This document shows, piece after piece, positions 16,347-25,323 of a stretch of DNA of 64,000 nt. The translations under genes and the position numbers were made by a program. Source of the stretch: Planctomycetota bacterium (lineage in GTDB: Bacteria > Planctomycetota > Phycisphaerae > Phycisphaerales > UBA1924); contig JBCBSM010000001.1 of the NCBI GenBank assembly GCA_039819165.1, positions 1,116,001-1,180,000 of the forward strand, read 5' to 3'. The first letter of the stretch is position 1, and each line of letters starts with the position of its first letter. The notes below the pieces were generated by a model. It did no database searches. It was not told the origin of the DNA and was given only the letters and a program-made list of their open reading frames with translations.

Positions 16347-18221
16347 CTACCCGTCGCCGCCAACGGTGTCGGCCCACTCGGGAGCGCGGTAGCTCACCGG
16401 GCCGGGCCGGCGCTCCTGCCAGTCGGCCCCCTTCGTGACCTCCCGCGCGGCCCGCACCCCGTGCTTGCCGGCGTCGGCCTCGATCTCGGGCGGCTCCGGC
16501 GGCTGCTCCTGCAGCACGTGCAGCGTCTGCGTCGGGAAGGCGAATCGCACGCCCAGCCGCTCGGCCAGCCGCATGACATCGAGCAGGAATCGCTCGCGTT
16601 CGCGGAGCTCGGTCGCCCAGTCGGGGCAGGCGTGGAACATGTACACCAGCACGTCGATGCTCGAGGCGCTGAACTTGTTGAGGTAGACGTGGAAGTAGTC
16701 CTTCCGCGTGTAGGGATGGCGGCGGACGAGGTCCCGCACGCCCTCGCAGAAGGCCGACACCGCATCGGGCGGCGTGTCGTAGGTCAGCCCGATGTGGGTC
16801 CTGAAGCGGCGGTAGCGGCGGCGGCCGTAGTTGTCGACCGTGGCGCGCACCAGCGTGGCGTTGGGCACGGTGACCAAGGAGTCGTAGAACGTGCGGATGC
16901 GGGTTGAGCGCATGCCCAGCTCTTCGACGGTGCCCTCGACGTCATCGACGACGACCCAGTCGCCGACCTCGAAGGGGCGGTCGGCGATGACCGCGATGGA
17001 CCCGAAGAAGTTCTCGATGGTGTCCTTGGCGGCGAAGGCGACCGCCAGGCCACCGATGCCCAGGCCCGTCAGCAGCGGCAGGATCTCCTGGTCCAGCGAG
17101 TTGGCCACGTAGATCACGCCGAAGACGACCACGATCACCTTCGCGACCTTGCGGCCCAGGGGCACGAGCAGGTCGTCGACCTTGGTGGTGCTCCGCTCGG
17201 CCCGCTTCATGAGCACGTCGCCCGCGAGGTCGACCAGGCGGAATCCCGCCCAGATCGCCGCCAGCACGAGGATCGTCAGCACCGCGACGCCGATGATGAC
17301 CTCGGCCAGCCGTCCGAGCCCCAGCAGGTGCTGCCCCCAGTACCACACCGTGGCGGCGGCGAGCAGCGCAAAGGGCCGCGTCGCGCGGCGCACGACCTTG
17401 GGGTCGGCCTCCACGCCGCGGCGGGCGAAGAACAGCCACCACAGGAACCGCAGCAGCAACGCCGCGAGCAGGTCGGCGACGACGCCCGCCGCCACGATGG
17501 CTGCGATCAGCAGCCACTTCCACACCGGAATGCCGACCACCTTCGCCCAGACCACCCGCTCGGAGAGCAGCGGCTCGAGGTTGGCCGAGACCCAGGCCTC
17601 GATGCGGAGCGGCAGCGTCAGCTCGCCGTCCTCGTCGCCCCACTGCACGGGCAGGCGGGCGACCTTGCGGAACAACTCCTCGGAGCCGTCGACCGTTGCG
17701 CTCGAGAACGCCCATCCGCCGTCGGCGTCGGCGACGAGCGCGATCTGCTGCTCCTCGGCGACGCGGGCCGCCTCCCGCTGGCCCTCCAGGATCGAGCCGC
17801 CGTACTCGTACGGGAAGTACGCGAAGCGCTGGATCGGCTCGCCGCGCTCGCGGGCCCGCTCGAGCGCGGGCCGATCCGGCAGCGCAAACCGGGAGATGGT
17901 GCCCATCCGCTTGAGGGCCTCGTGCAGCCGGATGGCGGTGTTGACCGCCGACACCGCCTCGGGCCCCGACAGCCCGAGCACGCGAGCGAGATCATCCTCG
18001 GCGTCGGCCCGCTCCCGGGAGAAGGCCGGACTCTCGCGGTAGGTCTCGACGGCCCGCAGGAAGGTCATCATCGACGCCCGGGGGCTCTCGAAGCGTGGGT
18101 CGACGGGCTCGGTTTCGGCGGCCGGCGGCTCGGGCGGCGGCGTGTCCTGCGCCGCCGCCACGGGCGCATGCAAGAGCGCCCCCGCCATCACGGCCACGAT
18201 CGGGATCCATCGGTGCAGCAT
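16347..18221 (-). CDS. MscS-family small-conductance mechanosensitive channel with periplasmic N-domain
   Basis: A 624-residue protein with a signal peptide (MLHRWIPIVAVMAGALLHAPVAAAQ), a periplasmic region of about 210 residues, and five or so membrane helices (about 235-440). The MscS core follows: the pore helix region GLGIGGLAVAFAAKDTIENFFGS (about 405-427) and the beta domain FEVGDWVVVDDVEGTVEELGMRSTRIRTFYDSLVTVPN. The C-terminal alpha-beta domain ends near residue 580. The channel releases solutes under hypo-osmotic stress; large periplasmic domains in this family are often linked to sensing. TAGCAT lies 5 bases before the ATG. Confidence 0.9.
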   Translation of the reverse strand: MLHRWIPIVAVMAGALLHAPVAAAQDTPPPEPPAAETEPVDPRFESPRASMMTFLRAVETYRESPAFSRERADAEDDLARVLGLSGPEAVSAVNTAIRLHEALKRMGTISRFALPDRPALERARERGEPIQRFAYFPYEYGGSILEGQREAARVAEEQQIALVADADGGWAFSSATVDGSEELFRKVARLPVQWGDEDGELTLPLRIEAWVSANLEPLLSERVVWAKVVGIPVWKWLLIAAIVAAGVVADLLAALLLRFLWWLFFARRGVEADPKVVRRATRPFALLAAATVWYWGQHLLGLGRLAEVIIGVAVLTILVLAAIWAGFRLVDLAGDVLMKRAERSTTKVDDLLVPLGRKVAKVIVVVFGVIYVANSLDQEILPLLTGLGIGGLAVAFAAKDTIENFFGSIAVIADRPFEVGDWVVVDDVEGTVEELGMRSTRIRTFYDSLVTVPNATLVRATVDNYGRRRYRRFRTHIGLTYDTPPDAVSAFCEGVRDLVRRHPYTRKDYFHVYLNKFSASSIDVLVYMFHACPDWATELRERERFLLDVMRLAERLGVRFAFPTQTLHVLQEQPPEPPEIEADAGKHGVRAAREVTKGADWQERRPGPVSYRAPEWADTVGGDG

Positions 18222-18226
18222 CGGCG

Positions 18227-18232
18227 ATGCTA
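18227..18232 (-). promoter_or_regulatory. Candidate -10 element TAGCAT of the MscS gene
   Basis: Followed by 5 bases and the ATG at 18221. It is the same hexamer and spacing as at 9160-9165. Confidence 0.4.
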
Positions 18233-18347
18233 GAGCATGACGAGTTTGGGTGGATTGCTCGGACAGTCCGGCCGGCGTCGCCGCGGCGCCGGCCTCATCG
18301 AGCGAGTGTGCGGCCGGACGGCCGCTACGGAGCATCGCAAAGAAGGT

Positions 18348-19337
18348 CTAGCGGAGGTCCATCGGCTCCCAGGGGAAGCCGGCGGGCATGCGGTCCGGGC
18401 GGTCGTGCAGCCAGGCCACGAGCCACTCGAAGGCGTCGACGAGCCGTGGTCCCGGGCGATTGAACATCTGGTTGCCGTTGACCAGCGCGACGCGGCCCGT
18501 ACGCACGGCGGGTAGATCGACAAACCAGGCGTTCTCGGCGAGCTCGGCGGCGACGCGGCGGGTCTGCGCCAGATCCAGCCCGCACGGCGCGATCACCAGC
18601 GCCTCGGGCGCCGTGGCCGCGAACACCTCGGGCGGCACCGCGATCGATCGGCCGGCGACCCGCTCGCTCTGCATGGGGCCGATGGCGGCGCCGGCCTGGT
18701 GCTTCGCCACGGTCTCGTTGAGCGGGTGCCGCCCGCCGGCGCGCTCGATGAGTTGCACGTTCCAGTGGCCGGCGATGAAGAGCGGGTCGGTCCACTCCAG
18801 AAAGCCGACGACGGGCGCGGGGCCGAAGGTCGCCACGATGTCGGCGGCGGCGAAGAAGCGCTCCCGCAGCGCCGCGACGGCGCGCGTCGCGTCGGCGGTG
18901 CGTCCGATCACCTCGCCGATCCGCAGGCAATCGTCGTAGACGTCCTCGGGCGTCTCGGGGCGGAGCGTGACGACGGCAGGCGTGCGGCCAGTGGACGCCG
19001 CGATCGCGCGGGCGGCGGCCTCGACCGCCGGCAGATGGATGGCGCACACATCGCAGAGATCCTGCGTCAGAATGATGTCGGGCCGCAGCGCCTCGAGCGT
19101 CTCGGTGTCCAGGACGTAGAGGGAGTCCTCGGCATCTCGATCCTGGCGCACGAGGCGGTCGACCTCGCGGGCTGCGCCGGGCTTCACCCCCAGCGCGGTG
19201 CGGGCCGACGTCAGCACGGACAGGTGGTCGAGGCCGGCGGGATGATCGCACTCGTGGCTGCGGCCGACGAGCAGCGACGCCCCGCCAACCAGGCAGAGGA
19301 TCTCGGTGGCCGATGGGAGCAGGCTGGCGACACGCAT
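18348..19337 (-). CDS. Cobalamin/iron-complex binding protein, BtuF-like, no signal peptide
   Basis: A 329-residue protein of the TroA/BtuF helical-backbone binding fold. It opens with VASLLPSATEILCLVG, the usual start of this family, followed by VGRSHECDHP, LRPDIILTQDLCDVCA, WTDPLFIAGHW and APCGLDLAQT. These segments match the family often annotated as cobalamin-binding protein that lacks a secretion signal. The start at 19337 leaves only one residue before the first strand, so no signal peptide is possible. No permease gene lies beside it. It is divergent from gspD across 117 bases. A role in corrinoid or metal-complex binding is inferred from the family. Confidence 0.8.
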   Translation of the reverse strand: MRVASLLPSATEILCLVGGASLLVGRSHECDHPAGLDHLSVLTSARTALGVKPGAAREVDRLVRQDRDAEDSLYVLDTETLEALRPDIILTQDLCDVCAIHLPAVEAAARAIAASTGRTPAVVTLRPETPEDVYDDCLRIGEVIGRTADATRAVAALRERFFAAADIVATFGPAPVVGFLEWTDPLFIAGHWNVQLIERAGGRHPLNETVAKHQAGAAIGPMQSERVAGRSIAVPPEVFAATAPEALVIAPCGLDLAQTRRVAAELAENAWFVDLPAVRTGRVALVNGNQMFNRPGPRLVDAFEWLVAWLHDRPDRMPAGFPWEPMDLR

Positions 19338-19454
19338 GCGGGGTGGCGGCTTGCTGGAGGATCGTTCGGATTGCCGATGAGCGGATCGCGGCGGCCCGGC
19401 GGTGGCCCGCGGCGCTCGACCCTGATAGAACCGTAGCCCGCGCGGAGAAAGACG

Positions 19455-21974
19455 ATGGCCGCAACGCACGCCGACACCACGAACGAGCCCCGTACACGCC
19501 GGGCGTCGACGGCCGCCCGGAGGCTGCTGCGAGCCGCCGGCCTGTCGGTTGGCGTCGCTTCGATGTCGCTCGCGCAGGATGGCACCCAGCAGCAGCAACA
19601 GCAGGGCCGGCCCCAGGGCGAGCAGGCCCAGCGGCAGCAGCAGCGCGTCACGCCGCCGGCCGCGGACGACGTCATCACCATCAGCCCCTTCGCCGAGCCC
19701 GTGGAACTCCGCATCTTGCTGGACATCGCCGTCCGCGAGCTGGGCGTGCAGATCGCCGTCGACACCTCCCTGACCGGCACGGTCGTCATCACCCAGGAGC
19801 TGCGCATCCCGAGGAACGAATTCCTCGGCGTGATCAACTCGTTCCTGGAGCAGAACAACTTTGCGCTGGTGCCGGGCGCGCTCGAGGACTTCTACGAGGT
19901 TCGGCCAACCGGCAACATGCCCGTTACGACGGGCGACTCGCTGCCGACGACGCTGATCATCCGCACGCCCAACAGCAAGCCGAGCATCATGCAGCAGGCC
20001 ATCTCCGCGCAGGTGGCGGCGACGAGCGGGCAGATCCGGCTGTCGGCGCTCGACGAGCTCGGCGTGCTGATCGTGACCGCGACGCCGGGCAAGGTCGTCG
20101 AGGTGCGGCGGCTGGTCGAGTCGATCCTCTCCGAGCGGAGCGAGCAGGGGCTGATTCCCTTCGACCTCCGCTTCGTGTCGGCCCCGGCGGCGCGGGAGCG
20201 GGTGCTCCAGTTCGCGGGCGTCGAGTCCCAGCAATTCGCGGTGCCCGCAACGCCCACGCGGGGGCAGGGCCGCGACGACGGCCAGGGACCCTCGATCGTG
20301 TCGGCCCTGAGCAACCTGGGCGAACGGCTGATCGTGGCGCCGACGGGCAACCGGCTGATCTTCCGCGGCACGCCCGACGAAGCCGTCCGCGTGGCCGAGC
20401 TGCTCGAGCTGGTCGACCAGCGGGACACGCTCGAGCCCCGGCGGTACTTCACGGGCACAGTGACGCGCGACATCGGCCGCTTCGCGGAGCTGCGGGGGCT
20501 CGGCACCGTCATCGAGGTGACCACGGCCGACGCCGCCGGCGGTCTTGGCGGGGTGGCCGCGCCGCGGCAGATCCCGGTGCGGGGCGTCGGCGTGGTTGGC
20601 GGCGATGCGGGCCAGCAGGCCGGCGGGTCGCTGATCGCCGTCGACGAGGCCCAGCAGTCCATCGTGTACTACGGCACGGCCGAGCAGCAGGACCTGTTCG
20701 CCGAGTTCGTCGAGCGCTTCCGCCCGGGCGACGACCAGATCATCATCCGTCCGTACCGGCTGTCCTGGGCGGACGCGGAATCGGTGGCCGATCTGCTGAC
20801 CGAGCTCGTCGAGGGGACCCGCCGCGCGGTGGATAGCCCGTTCCAGCAGGGCTCGGAGCGCGTCGGCGCGCTGCCGCTGCAGCCCCCGCCGGGCCAGGTC
20901 CAGCAGGGCCAGACGCCTCTTGGCGATGCGACGGGCGATGTCCAAAGCGAGGAGGCGTTCGTCACCTTCGACGAGGGCACCAACCAGGTGTTCGTGCGGG
21001 CGCCGCAGCGGCTGCAGCCGCAGTTCGAGCGGATCATCCAGACCATCGACCGCCGGCGGCCGCAGGTGTTCATCGACGCGAAGATCGTGGCGGTGACGTG
21101 GTCCGACGACATGCGGCTGGCCTTCGAGACGCAGTTGATCAACGCCGGCGGCTCGGGCGGCGTGCTGCAGCAGAACTTCGGACTAACCGAGGCATCCGGC
21201 GACGCCACGGAGACCAACGTGGTGACCGACGCGCTGCTGGGCCTGACGGCCGCCGTCGTCCAGACCGACTTCGTCCCCATCATCATCAACGCGCTGCAGA
21301 ACCAGGTGAACGGGCGGATCCTGGCGTCGCCGCAGTTGTTGGTGGACGACAACACCGAGGCGTCGATCGCCTCGATCGAAGAGCAGCCCTTCACGACCGC
21401 CACGCAGGGCAGCGAGACGACCGAGGTCTCCTTCGGCGGCTTCGAGGAGGCGGGCACCACGCTGACGGTAACGCCGCAGATCAACGCCAACGGCTTCGTC
21501 ACGCTGTCCTACGACGTGGAGTTGTCGGACTTCATCGGGGCCGGCTCGGACGGCATCCCGCCGCCCAGGACGCAGAACAACGTCACCTCGGAGTCGGTCA
21601 CGATCCCGAGCGATTCGACGATCGTCGTCGGCGGCATCACCGTGGACGACGTCGCGGACACGATCATCAGCGTGCCGCTGCTGGGCGACATCCCGCTCAT
21701 CGGGCTGCTCTTCCGCGACACCAACCTCAGCGACAGCAAGACCACGGTCTACGTGTTCATCACGCCCACGGTGCTCTACAACCCGACGATCTCGGACTAC
21801 GAACTGCTGACCGAGGGACCGCGGGAAGTCGCCGGCCTGGGCGACGACCTGCCGCCGCTGGAGACCTCGATGGTCCGCGTGCTGCTGCCGCTGGACATCG
21901 ACGATCCGCTGCGCAGAGAGTTCGAGGAGCCCATCGAGATCGAGGGCCCCACGCCGCTGGGCGACGGGCGGTAG
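19455..21974 (+). CDS. gspD: Type II secretion system secretin GspD
   Basis: An 839-residue outer-membrane secretin. A signal sequence (about 20-40) is followed by a Gln-rich stretch, an N0-like domain (about 74-125), N1-N3 repeats (about 150-500) and the C-terminal secretin barrel (about 535-785), with VNGRILASPQLLVDDNTEA, VTIPSDSTIVVGGI and SVPLLGDIPLIGLLFRDT as signature stretches. It would form the outer-membrane pore through which folded proteins leave. It precedes gspE by 3 bases. No gspC, F, G-M or prepilin peptidase is in this window. A GGAG lies 7 bases before the ATG. Confidence 0.93.
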   Translation: MAATHADTTNEPRTRRASTAARRLLRAAGLSVGVASMSLAQDGTQQQQQQGRPQGEQAQRQQQRVTPPAADDVITISPFAEPVELRILLDIAVRELGVQIAVDTSLTGTVVITQELRIPRNEFLGVINSFLEQNNFALVPGALEDFYEVRPTGNMPVTTGDSLPTTLIIRTPNSKPSIMQQAISAQVAATSGQIRLSALDELGVLIVTATPGKVVEVRRLVESILSERSEQGLIPFDLRFVSAPAARERVLQFAGVESQQFAVPATPTRGQGRDDGQGPSIVSALSNLGERLIVAPTGNRLIFRGTPDEAVRVAELLELVDQRDTLEPRRYFTGTVTRDIGRFAELRGLGTVIEVTTADAAGGLGGVAAPRQIPVRGVGVVGGDAGQQAGGSLIAVDEAQQSIVYYGTAEQQDLFAEFVERFRPGDDQIIIRPYRLSWADAESVADLLTELVEGTRRAVDSPFQQGSERVGALPLQPPPGQVQQGQTPLGDATGDVQSEEAFVTFDEGTNQVFVRAPQRLQPQFERIIQTIDRRRPQVFIDAKIVAVTWSDDMRLAFETQLINAGGSGGVLQQNFGLTEASGDATETNVVTDALLGLTAAVVQTDFVPIIINALQNQVNGRILASPQLLVDDNTEASIASIEEQPFTTATQGSETTEVSFGGFEEAGTTLTVTPQINANGFVTLSYDVELSDFIGAGSDGIPPPRTQNNVTSESVTIPSDSTIVVGGITVDDVADTIISVPLLGDIPLIGLLFRDTNLSDSKTTVYVFITPTVLYNPTISDYELLTEGPREVAGLGDDLPPLETSMVRVLLPLDIDDPLRREFEEPIEIEGPTPLGDGR

Positions 21975-21977
21975 GCG

Positions 21978-23651
21978 ATGGGCAAGCTCGCGCTGCGGGG
22001 CAGGGGCAACGGAACGAACGGCGACGCCGGCGCCAGCGGCGCTCCGTCGGGCGAGAACCTGCCGGGGGTCGCAAGGGCGCTGCGCGTCCCGCGGCTGACG
22101 GCCGAGGCGCTGCGGGCCTTCCGCCAGATGCCCGGCTCGGACACCGAGCCCTGGGACCTGCTGATCTCGGCCATGGCGACCGACGAGCAGACGTCGCTCA
22201 AGCTGCTAGCGGAGCGCACCGGGCTGCCCTTCGTCGCCGAGCCGCGCCTGAGCGAGTCGGCGATGCGGTTCTACGAGGTCGTGCCGCCGCCGGTGGCCCG
22301 CGAGCGGCACGTGGGCGGCGTGAAGAGCGACGGGCGGGTGATGACCGTCGCGACGGCGCAGCCCATGCAGCCGGCCTTCTTCGCCGAACTCGAGGACCAC
22401 CTGAACATGCCGGTGCGGCTGGTGCTCACGCCCCGCGCGGTCGTCCAGAGCCTCGTGAACCGCGGCTACGAGCAGCGACAGGACCTCGTCTCGGAGATCA
22501 TCGAGGAGATGCCCCTCGACGAGGGGGCCATCGCCAGCGCCGCGGGCTCGATCGGCTCGTCCAACGACCTGCTCGCGCTCGCGCGGCAGGGACCGGTCAT
22601 CCGCCTGGTCAACATGATCCTCTTCGAGGCCCTGCGGCGGCGGGCCAGCGACGTGCACATCCACCCCGAGGAGACGCGGCTGACCATCCGCCTCCGCGTG
22701 GATGGCATGCTCGTGGACGCCTTCAGCCCCCCGCTGTCGCTGGCGGCGGCGATCTCCAGCCGCCTCAAGGTCATGACCGAGCTGGACATCGCCAACCGGC
22801 ATTCGCCGCAGGACGGCCAGACGACCGTCCGCGTCGGCAGCCACAAGGTCGACATCCGCCTGAGCGTCATCCCGACGGTGCACGGCGAGCGGATCGTGAT
22901 GCGCCTGCTCGACCAGGGGCAGACGCGGCTGAGCCTCGACACCCTCGGCATGACGCCCGAGATGCAGCAGGAGCTGCAAGAGACCGTCGATCGGCCCAAC
23001 GGCATGCTGCTGGTCACGGGGCCCACGGGTTCGGGCAAGACGACGACGCTCTACTCGGCGCTCGCGATGGTCGACCGAGACAGCCGCAACGTGATGACCA
23101 TCGAGGATCCGGTGGAGTACCGCCTCGAGGGCATCAGCCAGATGCAGGTCAACGTCAAGCGGGGCGTGACCTTCGCCACGGGCCTACGCAGCCTGCTGCG
23201 GCAGGACCCCGACGTCATCCTGGTCGGCGAGATCCGCGACCACGAAACGGCCGAGCTCGCCGTGCAGGCGTCGCTGACGGGCCACCTCGTGCTCGCGACG
23301 CTGCACACCAACGACGCGCCGAGCGCCATCCCTCGCCTGCTGGACATCGGCGTGGAGCCGTTCCTGGTCACCAGCTCGCTGCTGGGCGTGATGGCGCAGC
23401 GGCTCGTCCGCAAGCTGGCCACGAAGGAAGAGAAGGCCGAGACCGGCGAGCGCTACCGCGGGCGGATGGGCGTGTACGAGCTGATGCGCATGAACGACGA
23501 GCTGCGGACGCTGACCGCGCAGCGGGCCGATGGCGTGCTGCTGATGGAGGCCGCCAAGCGGGCGGGCTTCAAGCCGATGATCGAGGATGCCCGCGTCAAG
23601 GCCCAGAAGCGGCTGACCGACGAGGACGAGATCCGCCGCGTCCTTGCCTAG
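21978..23651 (+). CDS. gspE: Type II secretion ATPase GspE/PilB family, without the zinc domain
   Basis: A 557-residue secretion ATPase. An N-terminal GspE-II domain (about 50-155) is followed by the ATPase: GPTGSGKTT (Walker A, about 346-354), the Asp box IEDPVEY, Walker B DPDVILVGEIRD and the His box TGHLVLATLHTND. Members normally have a four-cysteine zinc domain between the His box and the C-terminus. Here the segment reads MAQRLVRKLATKEEKAETGERYRGRMG, with no cysteine and a shortened loop. It would power pseudopilus assembly with GspD. It is separated from gspD by 3 bases and likely co-translated. Confidence 0.93.
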   Translation: MGKLALRGRGNGTNGDAGASGAPSGENLPGVARALRVPRLTAEALRAFRQMPGSDTEPWDLLISAMATDEQTSLKLLAERTGLPFVAEPRLSESAMRFYEVVPPPVARERHVGGVKSDGRVMTVATAQPMQPAFFAELEDHLNMPVRLVLTPRAVVQSLVNRGYEQRQDLVSEIIEEMPLDEGAIASAAGSIGSSNDLLALARQGPVIRLVNMILFEALRRRASDVHIHPEETRLTIRLRVDGMLVDAFSPPLSLAAAISSRLKVMTELDIANRHSPQDGQTTVRVGSHKVDIRLSVIPTVHGERIVMRLLDQGQTRLSLDTLGMTPEMQQELQETVDRPNGMLLVTGPTGSGKTTTLYSALAMVDRDSRNVMTIEDPVEYRLEGISQMQVNVKRGVTFATGLRSLLRQDPDVILVGEIRDHETAELAVQASLTGHLVLATLHTNDAPSAIPRLLDIGVEPFLVTSSLLGVMAQRLVRKLATKEEKAETGERYRGRMGVYELMRMNDELRTLTAQRADGVLLMEAAKRAGFKPMIEDARVKAQKRLTDEDEIRRVLA

Positions 23652-23674
23652 GGCGGATCCGCCGGCCCGGTCCA

Positions 23675-23680
23675 TACGAT
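23675..23680 (+). promoter_or_regulatory. Candidate -10 element TACGAT of the permease gene
   Basis: Five bases separate TACGAT from the ATG at 23686, which suggests a leaderless start inside the gspE-permease gap. Confidence 0.4.
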
Positions 23681-23685
23681 CGCGA

Positions 23686-25290
23686 ATGGGGGGACGCGAC
23701 CCACGGCAGGGCGGCATGCCCGGGTCCGTCCGGACCGTCGGGGTGCTCGTAGCGTGCGCCATCGTGGCCGGCGTACTCGGGTGCGCGGTTGCTCTTCCGG
23801 CCGTGTGGACGATGGTCGACGTGCTTAGCAGCGCCCGGGCCGGCGATGCCGAGGTCGGCTGGCTCGGGCTGGGTGCATCGGGTGGACGGCGGCTGGCGCT
23901 GACCCTCGGCGTCGCGCTCGTCATCGCGGCGCTGGCCACCGCGCTGGGCTGGCCGATCGCGCGTGTGCTGTCGCGTGGCCCACGGGTCGCGTCGTGCGTG
24001 CTGGTCGCGCTGCCGCTGCTAATGCCGGCCTACCTCGCGTACTCGGGCTGGGGTGAGCTGCGGGCTCCCGACACCGTGCTGGGCCAGTGGCTCGCGCGGG
24101 GGCCGTCGTGGCGGGCGATCGCGTTCGGCAAGACCCTGGCGATCCTCGGGCTCGCGGCATGGTCGGCGCCGCTGGCGGCGCTGGTGCTCGCGCCCTCGCT
24201 GGCGACGGTTTCTCGGCAGCAGATCGAGGCGGCCGCCGGAGCCTCGCCCGTGCGGCGGCTGTGGCTGCACGCGCGGCTGGCCCGGGGAGCGCCTCTGCGC
24301 GCCGCGGCGCTGGTGTTCCTGGTGATGCTCGGGTCGGCGGTGCCCTTGCACCTGGCGCAGGTGGAGACGCTGGCCATCCACGTCTGGCGGACGCTGGCCG
24401 AGACGGGCCCGGACGGCCGCTGGCGGGCGTGGCTTGCCGCCTGGCCGCTGCTGGTGGTCGCGTTGGTCGCGGCGGCCTGGATCGCGGGCTCACTGACGCG
24501 AGGCGCCGCGCCCGGCGGGGTGGCCCCGCCACGCTGCCCGAAAGCGATGCGTGCGTTCGCCATCGGCATCGTCGGGGTCGGCGTGGTCGCGCCCGGCGCG
24601 TTGATGGCGTGGCGGGCGGGCGGAGTCGCGCCGATCGTGCGATTCGTCGACTTCCACGGCGCCGCGATCGCCGATTCGCTCGTGCTCGCCGCCGCTCTTG
24701 GCGGCCTGGGGGCGGCGCTGGCGGTCTCGGTGGGCTACCTGCTCGGCACGCGGGCGCGGCTGCTGGGCGTCGCGGCCATCGCCGGGCTCGCATTCACGGC
24801 GCTCACGCCCGGCGTGCTGGTCGGGGCGGCGTTCGCGCGGCTGGGCGTGGCGGCGTGGTGGCCGCTCGATGGCGTGACGCTGCACGCCCTGGCGATGCTG
24901 GCCCGCTTCGGCGTCGTGGCGGCCGTCGCGGGCGCGCTGATGGTCCGCGCCGAGCCGGTCGACCTGGCCGACGCGCGGCAGCAGCTGGGCGACGGCGGCC
25001 CGGCGTCGTGGCTGCGGGCGACGGCCCCGGCGACGCTCGGGCTCTCGTCGCTCGCCGGGCTCGCCACGGCGGCCCTTACGCTGCACGAGATCGAGGCGAC
25101 CGTGCTCGTGCTGCCCGCCGGGCGCGGCAGCCTTGCGCAGGTGCTCCTGGATCTGCTGCACTACAACCGCGAACGGGACCTTGCGGCGGGCACGGCGCTC
25201 GTCGTCGCCGGCGGCTCGGCGCTCGCGATCGCGGCGGCCGGCGTCGCGGCGGTGCTCCGGCGGAGGGCATCCCGATCCCCGATCGGGTGA
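23686..25290 (+). CDS. Two-half ABC transporter permease (iron(III)/thiamine-type, FbpB/ThiP-like)
   Basis: A 534-residue membrane protein with about twelve hydrophobic segments in two similar halves. Each half carries a degenerate EAA loop: EAAAGASPVRRLWLHARL in the first and DARQQLGDGGPASWL in the second. This duplicated layout is that of FbpB/ThiP permeases, which import iron(III) or thiamine with a periplasmic binding protein and an ATPase. Neither partner is adjacent. A start at 23686 is preferred (TACGAT upstream); ATG 23716 is an alternative. It follows gspE and precedes the NHL gene, all on the plus strand. Confidence 0.8.
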   Translation: MGGRDPRQGGMPGSVRTVGVLVACAIVAGVLGCAVALPAVWTMVDVLSSARAGDAEVGWLGLGASGGRRLALTLGVALVIAALATALGWPIARVLSRGPRVASCVLVALPLLMPAYLAYSGWGELRAPDTVLGQWLARGPSWRAIAFGKTLAILGLAAWSAPLAALVLAPSLATVSRQQIEAAAGASPVRRLWLHARLARGAPLRAAALVFLVMLGSAVPLHLAQVETLAIHVWRTLAETGPDGRWRAWLAAWPLLVVALVAAAWIAGSLTRGAAPGGVAPPRCPKAMRAFAIGIVGVGVVAPGALMAWRAGGVAPIVRFVDFHGAAIADSLVLAAALGGLGAALAVSVGYLLGTRARLLGVAAIAGLAFTALTPGVLVGAAFARLGVAAWWPLDGVTLHALAMLARFGVVAAVAGALMVRAEPVDLADARQQLGDGGPASWLRATAPATLGLSSLAGLATAALTLHEIEATVLVLPAGRGSLAQVLLDLLHYNRERDLAAGTALVVAGGSALAIAAAGVAAVLRRRASRSPIG

Positions 25291-25311
25291 ACCCCGGGCG
25301 CGATCCACCGG

Positions 25312-25317
25312 TAGGAT
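25312..25317 (+). promoter_or_regulatory. Candidate -10 element TAGGAT of the NHL propeller gene
   Basis: Exactly 6 bases separate TAGGAT from the GTG at 25324. It may be the head promoter of the long operon that follows. Confidence 0.45.
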
Positions 25318-25323
25318 GGCGGC

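Noticed and set aside
19578-19645. CAG-rich stretch in gspD as a simple repeat insertion
   Set aside because: It encodes an in-frame Gln-rich linker after the signal peptide; such linkers are common in exported proteins.
18348-20945. An 865-codon reading of the BtuF-like gene with a long N-terminal extension
   Set aside because: The extension is antisense to gspD; the family starts at the ATG at 19337.
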